Positions 29,068-38,894 are shown, counted from the first letter of the stretch. The stretch: 64,000 bases of DNA from WJKG01 sp964627305 (GCA_964627305.1 CAZVHP010000001.1:496001-560000); one strand, 5' to 3'. Translations and numbers: made by a program. Notes: generated by a model not told the origin, from the letters alone.

Positions 29068-29095
29068 TTGGCGATTCGTTAATGTCCGATAAATT
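29068..29095 (+). promoter_or_regulatory. Candidate promoter of the tetR-efflux-bacillithiol operon
   Basis: TTGGCG, a 16-nt spacer and TAAATT lie just upstream of the palindrome at 29105-29130, so the palindrome would cover the transcription start. Moderate match to the sigma70 consensus. Confidence 0.45.
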
Positions 29096-29104
29096 ACATA
29101 CCGA

Positions 29105-29130
29105 CCGGTAGGTATTCGAATACCTGCCGG
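29105..29130. promoter_or_regulatory. TetR-type operator palindrome
   Basis: A 26-bp inverted repeat centred on TTCGAA has arms CCGGTAGGTA and TACCTGCCGG that match at 9 of 10 positions. It lies 26 bp before the tetR start codon and just after a candidate -10 box, the usual place for autoregulation by a TetR repressor. The core ACCGACCGGTAGGT resembles sites of other efflux-linked TetR proteins. Confidence 0.7.
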
Positions 29131-29156
29131 CCAATTGCTTTTGTGAGTACGGTCTG

Positions 29157-29804
29157 ATGGACAAAAGGAAGATTAGACAAAGCCCCAAACTCCCGGCCGA
29201 ACAGCGACGCCGCCAACTGGTCGACGCCGCCTGGAAGCTCTTCTCCCGCAAGGGATACCTGGCCACAACCACCGAGGAGATAGCCGCCGGCGCCGGTGTT
29301 ACCAAGGGAGCTTTGTACTTCCACTTCAAGACCAAGGAAGACCTCCTCTTCGAAATCGTCAAAGGCTGGCTGGCCAGCGCCCGGGAGGCCGTCATCGAGG
29401 GTGCCACCAATAACATGCGCCCGGTGGATTTCCTCAGGATTCTCACAGGTGCCGGCGCCCACTGCCGCCAGGACTGGGCCGAATCAGCAGGGCTGTGGGT
29501 GCAGGCCATCAGGATCCCCCGTATCAAGGCCTATCTGACCCGCCAGATCAATGACTACCTCGATTTCTTCGTGCAGAAAGTGACGGTCGAACCCCAGTTG
29601 GATGAAACACAACTCCGGCAACTCGGACTGCTGGTCTTCGCTCTGCACGACGGCCTCGAAATGCTCAGATACCACTACGGCCGTAAGGTCGATATCGAAG
29701 CTCTGGTCGATTTGGCCGGACTCTTGACATTGAGTGGATCAGATGTATCCTCTGTCGATAATCCATCGCCTCGGAAAGCACGCAAGAAAGGAAACAACTC
29801 GTGA
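29157..29804 (+). CDS. TetR-family transcriptional regulator
   Basis: The N-terminal helix-turn-helix is canonical (TTEEIAAGAGVTKGALYFHF, about residues 41-60). A C-terminal ligand-binding domain of about 140 residues follows with no recognisable specificity. The 215-residue length is typical. It heads the efflux operon and overlaps the tolC-like gene by 4 nt (GTGA). A strong palindrome upstream suggests it represses its own operon and is released by an exported compound. Confidence 0.93.
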   Translation: MDKRKIRQSPKLPAEQRRRQLVDAAWKLFSRKGYLATTTEEIAAGAGVTKGALYFHFKTKEDLLFEIVKGWLASAREAVIEGATNNMRPVDFLRILTGAGAHCRQDWAESAGLWVQAIRIPRIKAYLTRQINDYLDFFVQKVTVEPQLDETQLRQLGLLVFALHDGLEMLRYHYGRKVDIEALVDLAGLLTLSGSDVSSVDNPSPRKARKKGNNS

Positions 29805-31180
29805 GTCACAGCGGCGCAAAGAACACTCCTCGCCTTCTCGGCGGTCTGGCCGGCAGTGCTCTTCTGGTCATGGCTTTGCTGATCTGCGGTGTCGGCAGCA
29901 CCTCGGCTGCCACCGCCCTGACTCTAAAGCAGGCCCGCGCTCAGGCCCTTCAACACAACCGCGATCTCCTCTCGGCGAAACAAGATGTTCGCCTTGCCGA
30001 AACAAACGTCGATATCGCTCTCTCCGATGCCCTCCCGCACCTGAGACTCGACGCCGGCTACACGCGCAATATAGAATCCCCATCGTTCTTCTTCTATGAT
30101 GATCAAGGCAATTCCACCGAGATCAGGACCGCCACCGACAACGCCTACCAGGCCACCCTCAGCCTCCGCCAGCCTATATGGCAGGGTGGCAAGGTCTTCA
30201 CCGCCTATGCCATTTCCAAGCTGTACCGACGCTACACCGACGCCATTGCCCAGCAGGTCGAAGACAACGTGTTGTACCACACCGATGTCCTCTTTTTCCA
30301 GGTGATGCTCGATCGCGCCATCCTCGATACCTATCGCGCTGCTCACGCCAACAATGTTGCCAACCTCGAGGTCGTCGAGAAGAAATTCGAACAGGGCCTT
30401 GTTTCCCGATACGAACTGCTGCGTGCCCGGGTCGAAAAGGCGAACTTAGAACCAATGATACTTCAGGCCGAATCGGTCCAAAGACTGTCAGAAAAACGCC
30501 TCAAAAGCTTCCTCGGACTTAACCTGCAGGAACTAATTGATATCATCGAACCAGTGGCCGATACCTCCATCGCCGGTCTCCCGCCGATGACGGCCCTCGT
30601 CGATTCCGCCCTGGCCCGTCGACCCGAATCGCAGCAGTCGGAACTGGTCGTCGATATCGCCCACAAGGCCATTCGGATCGCTCGCGGCGGGTATTTCCCC
30701 AACATCGATTTCGTGTCAGCCTACCAATGGCAGGGGCAATCGGAGGACTTCAATCTCAATGAGAACAACTCCCGCGCCTGGACGGCCGGCATTCAACTCA
30801 GTTTCCCGTTCTTTGAAGGCGGACGCACCCGCGCCGAGGTCGGCGCCGCCAGGGCCGATCACAATAAGGCCCGCCTCAACGCCGCCCAGGTTCACGACAA
30901 TGTCCGGCTGGAAGTCGAGGCCGCCTACGACCGCCTGATCCAGGCCAAAAAGTCGCTCGATGCCCAGGTGGAAACCATCGCCCAGGCCGACGAAGGGCTC
31001 CGCATCGCCACCCTCAGCTACGATCAGGGGGTGGGCACCCAGCTCGAGATGATCTCGGCACAGACCGCCCTCACTCAGGCCCGCCAGTCTCTGGCGCAGG
31101 CGCTGTTCTCCTTCCGGCAGGCCCGATCAGATCTGAAGCGTGCCACAACCCTCGATATTGAATCACTTTTGGAGCGATAG
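29801..31180 (+). CDS. TolC-family outer-membrane efflux protein
   Basis: GTG start with AAGGAAAC upstream and a signal peptide (LLVMALLICGVGSTSAA). Two repeats of the outer-membrane efflux protein fold follow: LTLKQARAQALQHNRDLLSA near the start and a matching WTAGIQLSFPFFEGGRTRAE in the second half, with long alpha-helical hairpins rich in Ala, Gln and Glu. The 459-residue length fits TolC/OprM. It supplies the outer-membrane duct for the adaptor and RND pump encoded next. Confidence 0.92.
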   Translation: MSHSGAKNTPRLLGGLAGSALLVMALLICGVGSTSAATALTLKQARAQALQHNRDLLSAKQDVRLAETNVDIALSDALPHLRLDAGYTRNIESPSFFFYDDQGNSTEIRTATDNAYQATLSLRQPIWQGGKVFTAYAISKLYRRYTDAIAQQVEDNVLYHTDVLFFQVMLDRAILDTYRAAHANNVANLEVVEKKFEQGLVSRYELLRARVEKANLEPMILQAESVQRLSEKRLKSFLGLNLQELIDIIEPVADTSIAGLPPMTALVDSALARRPESQQSELVVDIAHKAIRIARGGYFPNIDFVSAYQWQGQSEDFNLNENNSRAWTAGIQLSFPFFEGGRTRAEVGAARADHNKARLNAAQVHDNVRLEVEAAYDRLIQAKKSLDAQVETIAQADEGLRIATLSYDQGVGTQLEMISAQTALTQARQSLAQALFSFRQARSDLKRATTLDIESLLER

Positions 31181-31188
31181 ACAAGACC

Positions 31189-32223
31189 ATGAGACAGAAA
31201 CTAATCCCCGCACTCACCGTCCTGGCATCGCTGGCTCTTGCCGCCTGCGGCAGCCAGGACACCCCGTCACAGGCCGACAACAACACTATGGCCATCTCAG
31301 TGAGAGGACAGGTGCTCGCCCCTGCCAGCGAGGCTGTGGTCCGAACCTATACCGCCACCCTCGAAGGTGAAAAGCAGGCCGTGCTCTACGCCCGCCTGGC
31401 CGAGGCCGTCGAGAAGGTGCACGTGGCCGAGGGCGACCGCGTCAACGCCGAACAGGTCGTCATCTCGCTCGATAAGCATGGTGCGACCTCCGGCTACCGG
31501 GCGGCGCTGGCACCTTTTGAGAACGCCCGGAAGCTCTACGAAAAGATGAGCTACCTCTATCAGGAAGGTGCCGTCAGCGAAACCGAATTCGATCGCGCCA
31601 GAACCGACTATGAATCGGCCAAAGCGCAGCTTGAATCAATTGAGAAGATGCTTGGTGTCCGCTCCCCGATCGCCGGCGTCGTGACCAGCATTGATGTCTC
31701 CGAGGGGGATTTCGTCCAGGTGGGACAGCGCCTTGCAACCGTCGCGAGCATCGGCCGGGTCCGGGCACGATTCCCGGTCAACGCCAACGAGGTACAGCAG
31801 TTCGCTGTCGGGGACGAGGTCGTCCTCATGGCCGAGGCTGCCGCTGATACCGCCGTCGGACGCGTCGTCTCGGTGGCCCGCTCCGCCGACCCGATGACCC
31901 GCGCTTTCATGGTCGAAACCCAGTTTGACAATCCCGGCGGCAGCTTCCGCCCAGGCACCTTCGTGCGTATCAAGTACATCATCGAACGCCTCGACAGCAT
32001 CCTCCTGGTGCCGCGTCGGGCCATACTCATCCTCGATAACATCCCGACCGTTTTCACTGTCTCCGACAATGTGGCCCGCGCCAACGAAGTAACCATGAGC
32101 GCCGAGATCAACGGCAATGTTGTCATCACCTCCGGCCTTGAAGCCGGCGATACGATTGTCGTCCTCGGCCAGGACTACCTGCACGACGGCGCCACAGTAC
32201 GCATCTCGGAACTGAGCGAGTAA
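31189..32223 (+). CDS. RND efflux periplasmic adaptor (membrane fusion lipoprotein)
   Basis: The lipobox LALAAC (Cys20) makes it a lipoprotein. A lipoyl/barrel-sandwich half (EKVHVAEGDRVNAEQVVISL) is followed by a helical hairpin, the second lipoyl half (VRSPIAGVVTSIDVSEGDFV) and a beta-barrel domain (FRPGTFVRIKYII). The 344 residues are typical for HlyD/AcrA-type adaptors. It links the TolC-like duct to the RND pump, 5 bp upstream of it. Confidence 0.93.
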   Translation: MRQKLIPALTVLASLALAACGSQDTPSQADNNTMAISVRGQVLAPASEAVVRTYTATLEGEKQAVLYARLAEAVEKVHVAEGDRVNAEQVVISLDKHGATSGYRAALAPFENARKLYEKMSYLYQEGAVSETEFDRARTDYESAKAQLESIEKMLGVRSPIAGVVTSIDVSEGDFVQVGQRLATVASIGRVRARFPVNANEVQQFAVGDEVVLMAEAAADTAVGRVVSVARSADPMTRAFMVETQFDNPGGSFRPGTFVRIKYIIERLDSILLVPRRAILILDNIPTVFTVSDNVARANEVTMSAEINGNVVITSGLEAGDTIVVLGQDYLHDGATVRISELSE

Positions 32224-32228
32224 CAACC

Positions 32229-35200
32229 ATGAAAATATCTGATATCTCCATCCGTCGACCCGTCTTCGCCAGCATGATGATTCTCGCCCTGCTGGTGCTC
32301 GGCTGGTTCTCATATCAGCAACTGTCCGTCGAGTTGATACCCGAGGTCGATTTCCCCTTTGTGGTGGTTCAGACCGTCTATCCCGGCGCCGCCGCCGAGA
32401 CCATCGAGACCGATGTGACCGAGAAGATCGAGGAGGCCGTCAACCGCATCTCCGGCGTCCGTCACGTGGTCTCGCAGGCTCAGGAGGGGTTCACCTACAC
32501 CTTCGTTGAATTCGACCTTGAAGTCGACGGGGCCGTTGCCGCCCAGGATGTGCGCGAGAAAGTCGCCCAGATTCGCGCCGAGCTGCCCGATGACATCGAG
32601 GAGCCGATCGTCACGCAGTTCGATCCGCAGGCGCAGGCCATCATGTCCATCTCCGTTTCCGGCCGACGCCCCCCGCGCGAAATCACACAGCTTGTCAAGG
32701 ACCGGATCCGGCCGCGCCTGGAATCAGTCTCCGGCGTGGGTTCCGTTGAACTGGTTGGTGGCAGTGAGCGCGAAATCCTGATCATGCTCGACCCCGATCG
32801 CATGGAAAGCCACCAGGTTTCGGTAGAGGATGTCGAAACCGCCATCATGCTTGCCAATATGGAAATCCCCGGTGGTCGTGTTGATGAGGCTACCCGCGAG
32901 TACCTGCTGCGACTCAAGGGCCGGCTCAAATCGGTCAGCGAGTTCAACGACATCATCATTCTGCGCCATCAGGGCGTCCCCGTGTATCTTTCCGATGTCG
33001 CCGTTGTCAGAGACACTGTGGCGGAACAACGCTCAGTCTCGACGCTCAACGGTACCTCCGCCGTGGCCCTCAATGTCACAACGCAATCAGGGGCCAATGT
33101 CGTCGAAACGGCCGAGGGCGTCCGGGAAACCATCGGGCAACTGCAAACGGAACTCCCCCCGGATATCCAGATAGACATTGTCAAAGACAACTCCACCTTC
33201 ATCACCGATTCCATTCACGAGATTCTGTTCAATATTCAGTTCGGCACCCTCCTGGCCATTATCGTCATCTTCCTGTTCCTGCTGGATTTGCGGCCCACCA
33301 TCATCACCGGCCTGTCAATTCCCATCTCGATTATCGCCACCTTCACGGTGATGAACTTCCTGGGGTTCACTACCAATATCATGACACTGCTTGGCCTGTC
33401 GCTCGCTGTAGGGATTCTCATCGATGACTCCATCGTCGTTGTGGAGAACATATACAGACGCATGCAGCAGGGGGAGAAGCCGATGGTGGCTGCCTTCCGG
33501 GGGGCCAGGGAAATCGGTCTGGCGGTGGCTGCCACCACCTTCTGCATCATGGTCGTGTTCCTGCCCGTTGCCTTCATGGAAGGTATCGTCGGCCGCTTCT
33601 TCTACCAGTTCGGCATCACTGTCGCCTTCGCTGTGTTCATCTCGCTGTTCGTGGCCTTCTCGCTGGTGCCCATGCTGGCGGCGCGAACCGGCCTGCCGTC
33701 TGAGGACCCTCGGGATCTGGATCCGGCCCGCGCTCGTGGTCTGCGCAAACTCTGGCTGCACATCCGTCGGCCGCTCTCGGTCTGGAATCGCGGGTTCAAC
33801 TCACTGAACCCGCGCTACCGTCGCATGCTGGCCTATGCGCTCAACCACCGCCTCCTGATCGTCATTGTGGCTACGGTCGCTTTCGCTGCCGCGCTTGCGG
33901 TGGTGCCGCTACTCGGCACTGAGTTCATGACCCGAACCGATCAGGGCAGACTCTTTGTCAATTTTGAGGCTCCACCCGGAACGAACCTCGAGGAAACGCA
34001 CCGTCGCGCCAAAGAGATTGAGACGGTTGTCAGCCGCTTTTCCGAGGTACAGAACATATTCCTGACCATCGGGGGCGAAAACACGCCCGTCAACAAGGGC
34101 CAGTTACTGGTGCTGCTGTCCGACGCCTCCGAGCGCGAACTGTCGGCTCAGGTGCTCGTCGACACTGTCCGTACCGCCGTGAAGACCGTGCCGGGAGTCA
34201 AGACCTCAGTGCAACTCGATCCCGCTGGAGGTGGGGGAGAGAAGCCCGTCGAACTGTCCATCCGCGGTCAGGACCGCGAGGAACTGCGCCGTCTGGCACA
34301 TCGCGTTCAGGACATCCTCGCTACCATCCCGGGGGCTATCGATGTCGACAACTCGCTTGACGAAGGCACCCCGGAACTGGAGATCACCGTCGACCGCAAG
34401 CTTGCCGACGACCTCGGGCTGAATGTCGGATCGATCTCGCGCACCATTCGATCCCTCGTCGAAGGCGCCGTCGTCACGCGCTTCAAGGAAGGAGACAAGC
34501 AGTACGATGTCCGCATTCGCGTCGGCGATCAGTTCCGCAACTCATCATCTGCCATCGGGCGCCTGCTGGTCGCCAGCGGCAAGGACGTCCCCGGCAAGGA
34601 AACCTTCCTCGTGCCGATTTCGCGTGTTGCCGATCTGCAGAAGACAACTGCAGTCGGAGAGTACAAGCGCTTCGATCGCCAGCCTGAAGTCCGCGTCAAC
34701 GCCAACGTTCTCTCCGGGTACTTCGCCGGCACCGTCACCAATCAGGCAATGGCCGTCGTCGATACCGCGATTCAGCTCTCGCCGGGTTATGTCATAACGC
34801 CGGTCGGCATGCACGAGATCATGGAGGAGTCATTCAGAAATATCTTCCAGGCCCTGATTCTCTCGGTGATCTTCATCTACCTGCTCCTGGCCTCGCAATA
34901 TGAGTCGTTCTGGGATCCTCTCTCGATCATGCTCTCCCTGCCCCTGTCGCTGGTTGGCGCTGTGCTGGGTCTGCTGGTGTTCAATTCGGCCTTGTCGATC
35001 ATGTCCCTGATTGGTATCGTTATGCTAATGGGTCTGGTGACCAAAAACGCCATTCTGTTGATCGATTTCGTGAAACAACGGCGCGAAGAAGGTGTTGACA
35101 GGAACGAAGCGATCCTGCAGGCCGGCCCGATCAGGCTTCGTCCTATCCTGATGACGACCTTCGCCACCGTGTTCGGTATGCTGCCCCTGGCGCTGGGTAT

Positions 35201-35429
35201 CGGACCCGGTGCGGAGTTGCGCGCTCCCATGGCGCGCGCCGTCATCGGCGGTATGCTCTCCTCGACACTGCTTACTCTTATCGTGGTGCCGATTGTGTAT
35301 ACCATCATCGATGACGCCGTTGGCTGGATCGGCCGCAAGCTCGGCATCAGACTGCAGACTCAGGGACCCGTGCAGATCGACCTCGATAAGGAACCGCTGG
35401 CGCATGAAAGAACTGGTAGCTCCCAGTAA
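32229..35429 (+). CDS. RND-family (HAE1/AcrB-like) efflux transporter
   Basis: The 1066-residue protein has the duplicated RND layout: helix 1, a large periplasmic loop (VELIPEVDFPFVVVQTVYPG), five helices, then a repeat. The proton-relay acidic pair lies in helix 4 at D399-D400 (GILIDDSIVVVENIY), and a conserved Lys lies in the second half at LMGLVTKNAILLIDF. The HAE1 opening ISIRRPVFASMMILALLVLG is present. Its last 26 nt overlap the bshC start, tying efflux to bacillithiol synthesis. Substrates cannot be told from sequence. Confidence 0.93.
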   Translation: MKISDISIRRPVFASMMILALLVLGWFSYQQLSVELIPEVDFPFVVVQTVYPGAAAETIETDVTEKIEEAVNRISGVRHVVSQAQEGFTYTFVEFDLEVDGAVAAQDVREKVAQIRAELPDDIEEPIVTQFDPQAQAIMSISVSGRRPPREITQLVKDRIRPRLESVSGVGSVELVGGSEREILIMLDPDRMESHQVSVEDVETAIMLANMEIPGGRVDEATREYLLRLKGRLKSVSEFNDIIILRHQGVPVYLSDVAVVRDTVAEQRSVSTLNGTSAVALNVTTQSGANVVETAEGVRETIGQLQTELPPDIQIDIVKDNSTFITDSIHEILFNIQFGTLLAIIVIFLFLLDLRPTIITGLSIPISIIATFTVMNFLGFTTNIMTLLGLSLAVGILIDDSIVVVENIYRRMQQGEKPMVAAFRGAREIGLAVAATTFCIMVVFLPVAFMEGIVGRFFYQFGITVAFAVFISLFVAFSLVPMLAARTGLPSEDPRDLDPARARGLRKLWLHIRRPLSVWNRGFNSLNPRYRRMLAYALNHRLLIVIVATVAFAAALAVVPLLGTEFMTRTDQGRLFVNFEAPPGTNLEETHRRAKEIETVVSRFSEVQNIFLTIGGENTPVNKGQLLVLLSDASERELSAQVLVDTVRTAVKTVPGVKTSVQLDPAGGGGEKPVELSIRGQDREELRRLAHRVQDILATIPGAIDVDNSLDEGTPELEITVDRKLADDLGLNVGSISRTIRSLVEGAVVTRFKEGDKQYDVRIRVGDQFRNSSSAIGRLLVASGKDVPGKETFLVPISRVADLQKTTAVGEYKRFDRQPEVRVNANVLSGYFAGTVTNQAMAVVDTAIQLSPGYVITPVGMHEIMEESFRNIFQALILSVIFIYLLLASQYESFWDPLSIMLSLPLSLVGAVLGLLVFNSALSIMSLIGIVMLMGLVTKNAILLIDFVKQRREEGVDRNEAILQAGPIRLRPILMTTFATVFGMLPLALGIGPGAELRAPMARAVIGGMLSSTLLTLIVVPIVYTIIDDAVGWIGRKLGIRLQTQGPVQIDLDKEPLAHERTGSSQ

Positions 35430-37026
35430 GGAGCTTGGATACAGCAACATCTTTTTGGATTTCCTGGCCGACACCGGCTCGGCCAGGCATTTCTATCTGG
35501 CTCCGGGAGTCGTCAAGGTGGCCCACGAACTCGATCAAGTCGAATTCGACCGCAAGTGGATCGTCACCACTCTTCGCCGCCAGAACCAGGCCCTTGGCGC
35601 GCCGCCCGAAGTCATGGGTGCTATCGAACGGCTTGCCGATGACCGCGCTGTCTGCGTCTTCAGCGGTCAGCAGGCCGGGTTGTTTGGCGGGCCGATGCTG
35701 GTCCTGTTCAAGGCGCTCGGGATCATCAAGGCCGCACAGACACTGTCAATGACACTCGAACGCGATGTTGTCCCCATCTTCTGGATTGCCGGCGATGACC
35801 ACGACCTCGACGAAGTCAACCACACCTGGCTGCTCGACCGCACCGCCGAACCGGTCCGCATAGCCTACGACGCCCGACCCGCCATCGAGCTGCCTGTGTC
35901 CGAGATTGCCTTCTCCAACGCCGAGGCGCGCAAGGCCGCCATCGCTCAGCTCAGGTCGGCTCTCGGCGAGAGCGACTTCACGTCGGACCTGTACGACATG
36001 ATCGAACATTGCTACAGCCCATCGGATACCTTCGTCACCGCCTTCGGTAAGCTCTGGTCGCGGCTGCTTGGTAAATACGGCCTTATCATGTTCTCGCCCG
36101 GTGATCCCGAGGTCAAACGCCACGCCGTGCCGTTCTTCCAGCGCGTCCTCAAGCGGCAGCAGGCGCTCAGCGAATCGCTCACTCGCACCAACACCGAACT
36201 GGTCCAGAGTGGGTATCATGTCCAGGTGGAGAAATCGGAGGATGCCACCCACCTGTTCTACAACCTCGACGGACGCAGGCCGGTGGTGCGCGCCGAGGAC
36301 GGCTATCGCGTCGGCGACCACCACTTCACGCAGAAGGGACTGCTCGCGGCGCTCGAGGAGCATCCGGAGAAGTTCTCCCCCGATGTCATCACGCGGCCGG
36401 TCCTCCAGTCCTTCCTGTTCCCGGTGGTAGCCCAGAAGGGCGGCCCCTCTGAAATCGCCTACCTGGCTCAGGTCAACCCTGTCTTCCGCCTGTTCAGCCT
36501 GCCACCCCCATGCCACAGTGCCCGCCCCACTGCAACCCTGCTGGAGGTACGCTTCGAGAAGCTCATGCAGGAGCACCAGATTCAATTCGATGATTTCACC
36601 GGCGACATCGAACAGGCCATCAACCGCATCCTCGCCCGGAGCTTTCCCACCGAACTGCAGCAGAAGTTCGACTCCCTGCAAAAGGGCGTCATCGAGCACT
36701 TCAACGAGTTCATGCACGATGCCCTCGAGTTCGACTCCTCGCTGCAGGAGGTCGGCAAACAGACCCGGGGCAAGGTGGACTACGCCCTCAATGCCTTCCG
36801 CGACAAAGTATTCAGCGCCCACAAAAAGCGCCGGAAACAGACCCGGGAGCGCATCTATCGCATGCAGAACGCCGTGTATACCAACCGTGGGCTGCAGGAA
36901 CGATCACTGAACTTCCTGTACTTCCTGTCCCGGTACGGTCCGGACCTGATCGACTTCACTCACGAGCAACTCGATATCAGGCAGACGGCGCACCAGATAT
37001 TACACCTTTCAGACTGGCGGCAGTAG
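35404..37026 (+). CDS. bshC: BshC: bacillithiol synthase (cysteine-adding enzyme)
   Basis: ATG start inside the end of the RND gene gives 540 residues, the normal BshC length; a longer in-frame extension upstream is a shadow of the pump gene. Family stretches include CVFSGQQAGLFGGPMLVLFK and PIFWIAGDDHDLDEVNHTWL, with a Rossmann-like core, and a C-terminal coiled coil. BshC adds Cys to GlcN-malate in the last step of bacillithiol synthesis. The bshA gene follows after 1 bp. Confidence 0.92.
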   Translation: MKELVAPSKELGYSNIFLDFLADTGSARHFYLAPGVVKVAHELDQVEFDRKWIVTTLRRQNQALGAPPEVMGAIERLADDRAVCVFSGQQAGLFGGPMLVLFKALGIIKAAQTLSMTLERDVVPIFWIAGDDHDLDEVNHTWLLDRTAEPVRIAYDARPAIELPVSEIAFSNAEARKAAIAQLRSALGESDFTSDLYDMIEHCYSPSDTFVTAFGKLWSRLLGKYGLIMFSPGDPEVKRHAVPFFQRVLKRQQALSESLTRTNTELVQSGYHVQVEKSEDATHLFYNLDGRRPVVRAEDGYRVGDHHFTQKGLLAALEEHPEKFSPDVITRPVLQSFLFPVVAQKGGPSEIAYLAQVNPVFRLFSLPPPCHSARPTATLLEVRFEKLMQEHQIQFDDFTGDIEQAINRILARSFPTELQQKFDSLQKGVIEHFNEFMHDALEFDSSLQEVGKQTRGKVDYALNAFRDKVFSAHKKRRKQTRERIYRMQNAVYTNRGLQERSLNFLYFLSRYGPDLIDFTHEQLDIRQTAHQILHLSDWRQ

Positions 37027-37027
37027 T

Positions 37028-38158
37028 ATGGTTATCGGTATCACGTGCTACCCCGTGGCCGGCGGCTCCGGCATTGTTGCAACGGAACTCGGCCAGCAAC
37101 TTGCCCAGCGCGGGCACCAGGTGCACTTCATCTCGTACGCCCTGCCGTTCCGGCTGGACCGTTTCCAGAAGAACCTGTTCTATCACGGTGTGGAAACCAC
37201 CTCGTACCCGCTGTTCAAGTCGCCGCCGTACACGCTCACGCTCGCTGCGCGCATGGCCGATGTTGCCCGCAACTTCGAACTCGATATCCTCCACGTGCAC
37301 TACGCCATCCCGCACGCCACCTGTGCCTTCCTGGCCCGGCAGTTGCTCAAGGACTTCGATGGCAAGCAGCCGAAGATCATCACAACCCTGCACGGTACCG
37401 ACATTACCCTCGTCGGTTCCGACCCGTCGTTTTTCGACATGACCCGCTTCTCGATCAATGCTTCCGACGGCGTCACTGCTGTCAGCAAGTACCTGGCCGA
37501 CGAAACGCATGAGGTGTTCAGGATCGAGAAACCCATCAGGGTCGTACACAACTTCTTCGACGCCAGCCGCTTCAAGCCCAAGGCCGGTGAGTGCTCGCGC
37601 GAGGAGTTCGTCAACCCGGGCGAGTTTCTCATCGCCCACGTCTCCAATTTCCGCCCGGTGAAGCGGACGTTCGATGTGATCGATATCTTCGATCGCATTC
37701 AGCAGAAGCTCCCCGCGCGCCTGATGCTCATCGGTGAGGGACCGGACATGATCCTGGTGCGGCGCCAGATCAAAAAGCGCGGACTGACCGATCGCGTCAT
37801 CGCCCTCGGTAACCAGTCCCGGATCGAGGCGGTGCTTCCCTGTGCCGATCTGTTCCTGATGCCCTCCGAGGAAGAGTCGTTTGGACTGGCCTCGCTCGAG
37901 GCGCTGGCCTGCGGGGTACCGGTGATCGGTACCTCCGGAACCGGGCAGGTCGAAGTGGTCGATCACGGTCAAAACGGTTTCCTCTTCCCGGTCGGTCACA
38001 CCGAACAGATGGCCGAGGCCTCTTTGGAGTTGCTGGGCGACGCCGATCGCCTGAAGCTGTTCAAGGGAACCGCGGCCCAGCGCGCCCGTGGTCGCTTCTC
38101 CACTGATGTCATTGTCCCGCAATACGAGCAGTATTATCAGGAGGTGCTCGATGCCTGA
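37028..38158 (+). CDS. bshA: BshA: N-acetyl-glucosaminyl L-malate synthase
   Basis: A GT4 retaining glycosyltransferase with the BshA hallmark N-terminus (GITCYPVAGGSGIVATELGQ) and HVHYAIPHATCAFLAR. The C-terminal GT-B donor site follows (LFLMPSEEESFGLASLEALA), containing the E-x7-E motif. It makes GlcNAc-malate from UDP-GlcNAc and malate, the first step of bacillithiol synthesis. The 376-residue length is typical. It overlaps bshB by 8 nt. Confidence 0.94.
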   Translation: MVIGITCYPVAGGSGIVATELGQQLAQRGHQVHFISYALPFRLDRFQKNLFYHGVETTSYPLFKSPPYTLTLAARMADVARNFELDILHVHYAIPHATCAFLARQLLKDFDGKQPKIITTLHGTDITLVGSDPSFFDMTRFSINASDGVTAVSKYLADETHEVFRIEKPIRVVHNFFDASRFKPKAGECSREEFVNPGEFLIAHVSNFRPVKRTFDVIDIFDRIQQKLPARLMLIGEGPDMILVRRQIKKRGLTDRVIALGNQSRIEAVLPCADLFLMPSEEESFGLASLEALACGVPVIGTSGTGQVEVVDHGQNGFLFPVGHTEQMAEASLELLGDADRLKLFKGTAAQRARGRFSTDVIVPQYEQYYQEVLDA

Positions 38159-38888
38159 ACAGGTCAACCCCGGTGCTGTCAAACTCGATGTGCTCGCTGT
38201 CGCGGCGCACCCCGATGACGTCGAAATCACCTGCGGTGGCACACTCATCAAGCTGGCGCAGATGGGCCGTGCCGTCGGCGTGCTGGACCTGACAGCGGGG
38301 GAGATGGGGACGCTCGGCGACGAGAACAACCGCTGGCAGGAAGCCTCCGATGCCGCCAAAGCGATGGATCTGGCCTGGCGCGCGCAACTGGGGCTGCCCG
38401 ATGCCGCCGTCCACAATGATCAACCCTCGCGCCTGAAACTGGCCCGGGTCATCCGCGACACCATGCCCGAGCTGGTCATCCTCCCGCACTGGCAACAACG
38501 CCATCCCGATCACGTTGCCTGTTCACAACTCGGGTACGACGCCTGCTTTCTGGCCGGCCTGAAGAAGCTCGATCTTGAGGGCGACCCATACCGTCCGCGC
38601 AAGATCATCTATGCCTCTTACTTCCGCAACACCGACTACTCGTTCCTCGTCGATATCTCTGATCAGTTCGCGGCCAAGTGCGAGGCTGTCCGCGCCTACC
38701 GATCACAGTTCGGCCACGAGGTGACCGCCAAGCAGATCTTCCAGCCGGGAGTCGACATCTTCGAGCTGATGCAGCATCGCGCCGCCGTCCTCGGCCAGAT
38801 GGCCGGTGTGAGATACGCCGAGGCGTTCACGATCAAAGAGCCGATCCTGATCGACGACCCCCAGGCCATGCCCGTGCACTCGGTCTGA
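38151..38888 (+). CDS. bshB: BshB: GlcNAc-malate deacetylase
   Basis: A PIG-L/LmbE-type zinc deacetylase of 245 residues. The metal site HPDD (H20, D22, D23) and the second histidine motif RHPDHVACSQLG are present, as is the BshB1 stretch LTAGEMGTLGDENNRWQE. ATG at 38151 overlaps the bshA stop. It removes the acetyl group from GlcNAc-malate, giving the BshC substrate, so all three enzymes of the pathway are encoded together. Confidence 0.93.
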   Translation: MPEQVNPGAVKLDVLAVAAHPDDVEITCGGTLIKLAQMGRAVGVLDLTAGEMGTLGDENNRWQEASDAAKAMDLAWRAQLGLPDAAVHNDQPSRLKLARVIRDTMPELVILPHWQQRHPDHVACSQLGYDACFLAGLKKLDLEGDPYRPRKIIYASYFRNTDYSFLVDISDQFAAKCEAVRAYRSQFGHEVTAKQIFQPGVDIFELMQHRAAVLGQMAGVRYAEAFTIKEPILIDDPQAMPVHSV

Positions 38889-38894
38889 GTGCAC
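38874..38894 (+). other. RNA hairpin over the bshB stop codon
   Basis: GTGCACTC and GAGTGCAC form a perfect 8-bp stem with a 5-nt loop across the end of the last gene of the operon. No T-run follows, so it may protect the 3' end or mark a factor-dependent end rather than act as an intrinsic terminator. Confidence 0.4.

Noticed and set aside
36977..38416. Minus-strand frame of 479 codons opposite bshA
   Set aside because: bshA on the plus strand is fully supported by motifs; this frame has none.
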